Below are positions 13,058 through 13,951 of a DNA stretch of 13,951 nt, piece after piece (within the stretch, counting starts at the first letter, position 1; every line of letters starts with the position of its first letter). The DNA comes from JANRLJ01 sp034437895 (lineage in GTDB: Bacteria; Chloroflexota; Anaerolineae; Aggregatilineales; Phototrophicaceae). The position numbers were made by a program, and so were the translations under genes. The notes beneath the pieces are model-generated. The model did no database searches. It was not told where the DNA came from and saw only the letters and a program-made list of their open reading frames with translations. The stretch covers positions 1-13,951 of the forward strand of contig DAOTTO010000135.1 of the NCBI GenBank assembly GCA_034437895.1, in the 5' to 3' direction.

Positions 13058-13951
13058 TTATCCCGCAGGGACGAACTTCAGGACAACGCCGTCATAGTCG
13101 ATCAAATAGAGTTCGCCGTCATCGTCTTGCCCAAACGAACTGACCTGCCTTCCCGTCTCGAGGATCAGCGACGATTGCCATGTATCGCTTTCATCGCGCC
13201 ATGCCGCCCATAAATTGCCGCTGCAATAGTCGCTGTAGAGGTATGCGCCCTGCAAATCGGGGATAGATTCCCCACGATAGACATAGCCGCCTGTCACTGA
13301 ACAGCCGCCCTCGCTGTGCGAATACGTGGCGATGGGGAATGTCACCTGCGAATTCGCTTCCGGCCCTTGATAAGCCTCATTCCCTTCGTAGGCGAGCCAA
13401 CCATAATTCTCGCCGCCTGCGCTGTCTGCGGCTTGGAAGTTGATTTCTTCCCATACATTTTGCCCAACATCGCCAATATAGAGATCACCTGTCGCCTGGT
13501 CAAAACTAAAGCGCCAAGGATTCCGCAGCCCATACGACCACACTTCCGGCGCGAAGGTCGGATCAGCAAAAAATGGGTTATCCGCCGGGATGCCATAAGC
13601 ACGATTTGCGTCGGGACTATCAACATCAATCCGCAGGATTTTCGCTAGGAGTGAGCCTTTATTTTGCCCGTTAGCGAGAGGATCATTTTGCGAGCCACCG
13701 TCACCCATACTAATGTATAGATAGCCATCGAAGCCAAATCCTAAATTCCCGCCATTGTGATTGGGATAGGGCTGCGCGACAAAAAGCAATTCGCTGGCGC
13801 TGTCAGGATCGGCTGCGTCGGGGTTATCCGCTGAGACGGTATACTGAACAACATGGGTGTTGCCGCTTCGATCTGTGTAATTCACGTAAAAGAGGCCATT
13901 TTCACTATATTGGGGATGGAAGGCCAACCCTAACAAGCCGCGCTCGGAATA
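13058..13951 (-). CDS. PQQ-dependent glucose/sorbosone dehydrogenase family, N-terminal part beyond window
   Basis: The 297 visible residues form the C-terminal part of a six-bladed propeller enzyme of the glucose/sorbosone dehydrogenase (soluble aldose dehydrogenase, YliI/Asd-like) family. These oxidise sugars in the periplasm or outside the cell with PQQ as cofactor. Seen: SERGLLGLAFHP at the edge, PNHNGG with the presumed catalytic His, LYISMGDGGSQNDP, LLAKILRIDVD, WSYGLRNPWRFSFD and IGDVGQNVWEEIN, all family hallmarks. The frame is open to the edge, so no start or signal peptide can be seen. It ends with a normal stop and a terminator. Some relatives with this fold have other activities, so the substrate is not certain. 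No PQQ synthesis gene is in the window. Confidence 0.9.
   Translation of the reverse strand, partial: YSERGLLGLAFHPQYSENGLFYVNYTDRSGNTHVVQYTVSADNPDAADPDSASELLFVAQPYPNHNGGNLGFGFDGYLYISMGDGGSQNDPLANGQNKGSLLAKILRIDVDSPDANRAYGIPADNPFFADPTFAPEVWSYGLRNPWRFSFDQATGDLYIGDVGQNVWEEINFQAADSAGGENYGWLAYEGNEAYQGPEANSQVTFPIATYSHSEGGCSVTGGYVYRGESIPDLQGAYLYSDYCSGNLWAAWRDESDTWQSSLILETGRQVSSFGQDDDGELYLIDYDGVVLKFVPAG

Overview
This 13,951-base window reads as a chromosomal piece of a free-living bacterium, most likely a member of the Chloroflexota (Anaerolineae-like). I infer this from the mix of proteins rather than from any marker gene: an FHA–transmembrane–SH3 hybrid, SWIM zinc-finger and pentapeptide-repeat proteins, secreted SdrD/LysM surface proteins, an orphan peptide-ABC ATPase pair, and a tRNA gene without an encoded CCA end. 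Base composition is moderate and fairly even. I see no insertion sequence, integrase, phage gene or CRISPR array.

Left part (1-5532), all genes on the minus strand: a peptidase M19 dipeptidase cut by the window edge; tRNA-Arg(CCT) with a clear promoter; a large membrane-spanning FHA protein with SH3 domain whose own promoter fixes its start; and an overlapping DppD/DppF ATPase pair behind a TTGACA promoter with paired direct repeats. The dipeptidase and the peptide importer ATPases may both serve peptide use. No permease or binding protein is present. Two palindromic elements of related sequence lie at 1068-1123 and 3337-3366.

Middle part (5533-8282): a duplicated SWIM protein (minus) and an epimerase/pentapeptide-repeat operon (plus) diverge from one compact control region. 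Two overlapping promoters share almost the same -35 position, with a tandem 11-bp repeat between them. Each gene has a long leader. The SWIM leader contains a 16-codon reading frame with a good ribosome site that runs into a strong intrinsic terminator hairpin, the layout of a transcription attenuator. The epimerase leader contains three hairpins, one followed by six T residues. This unit is the most interesting part of the window.

Right part (8283-13951): a soluble toastrack (LiaF/DUF4097-like) protein diverges from a two-gene operon of exported proteins. The first has a signal peptide, LysM and SdrD-B-like domains and a membrane tail; the second is a shorter membrane protein with a matching calcium-loop domain. 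A hairpin terminator separates these from a convergent, complete alanine dehydrogenase gene. Its promoter has a perfect 13-bp palindrome where the -35 should be. A PQQ-type glucose/sorbosone dehydrogenase, cut by the window edge, closes the window. All assignments rest on motifs read by eye; no database search was made.
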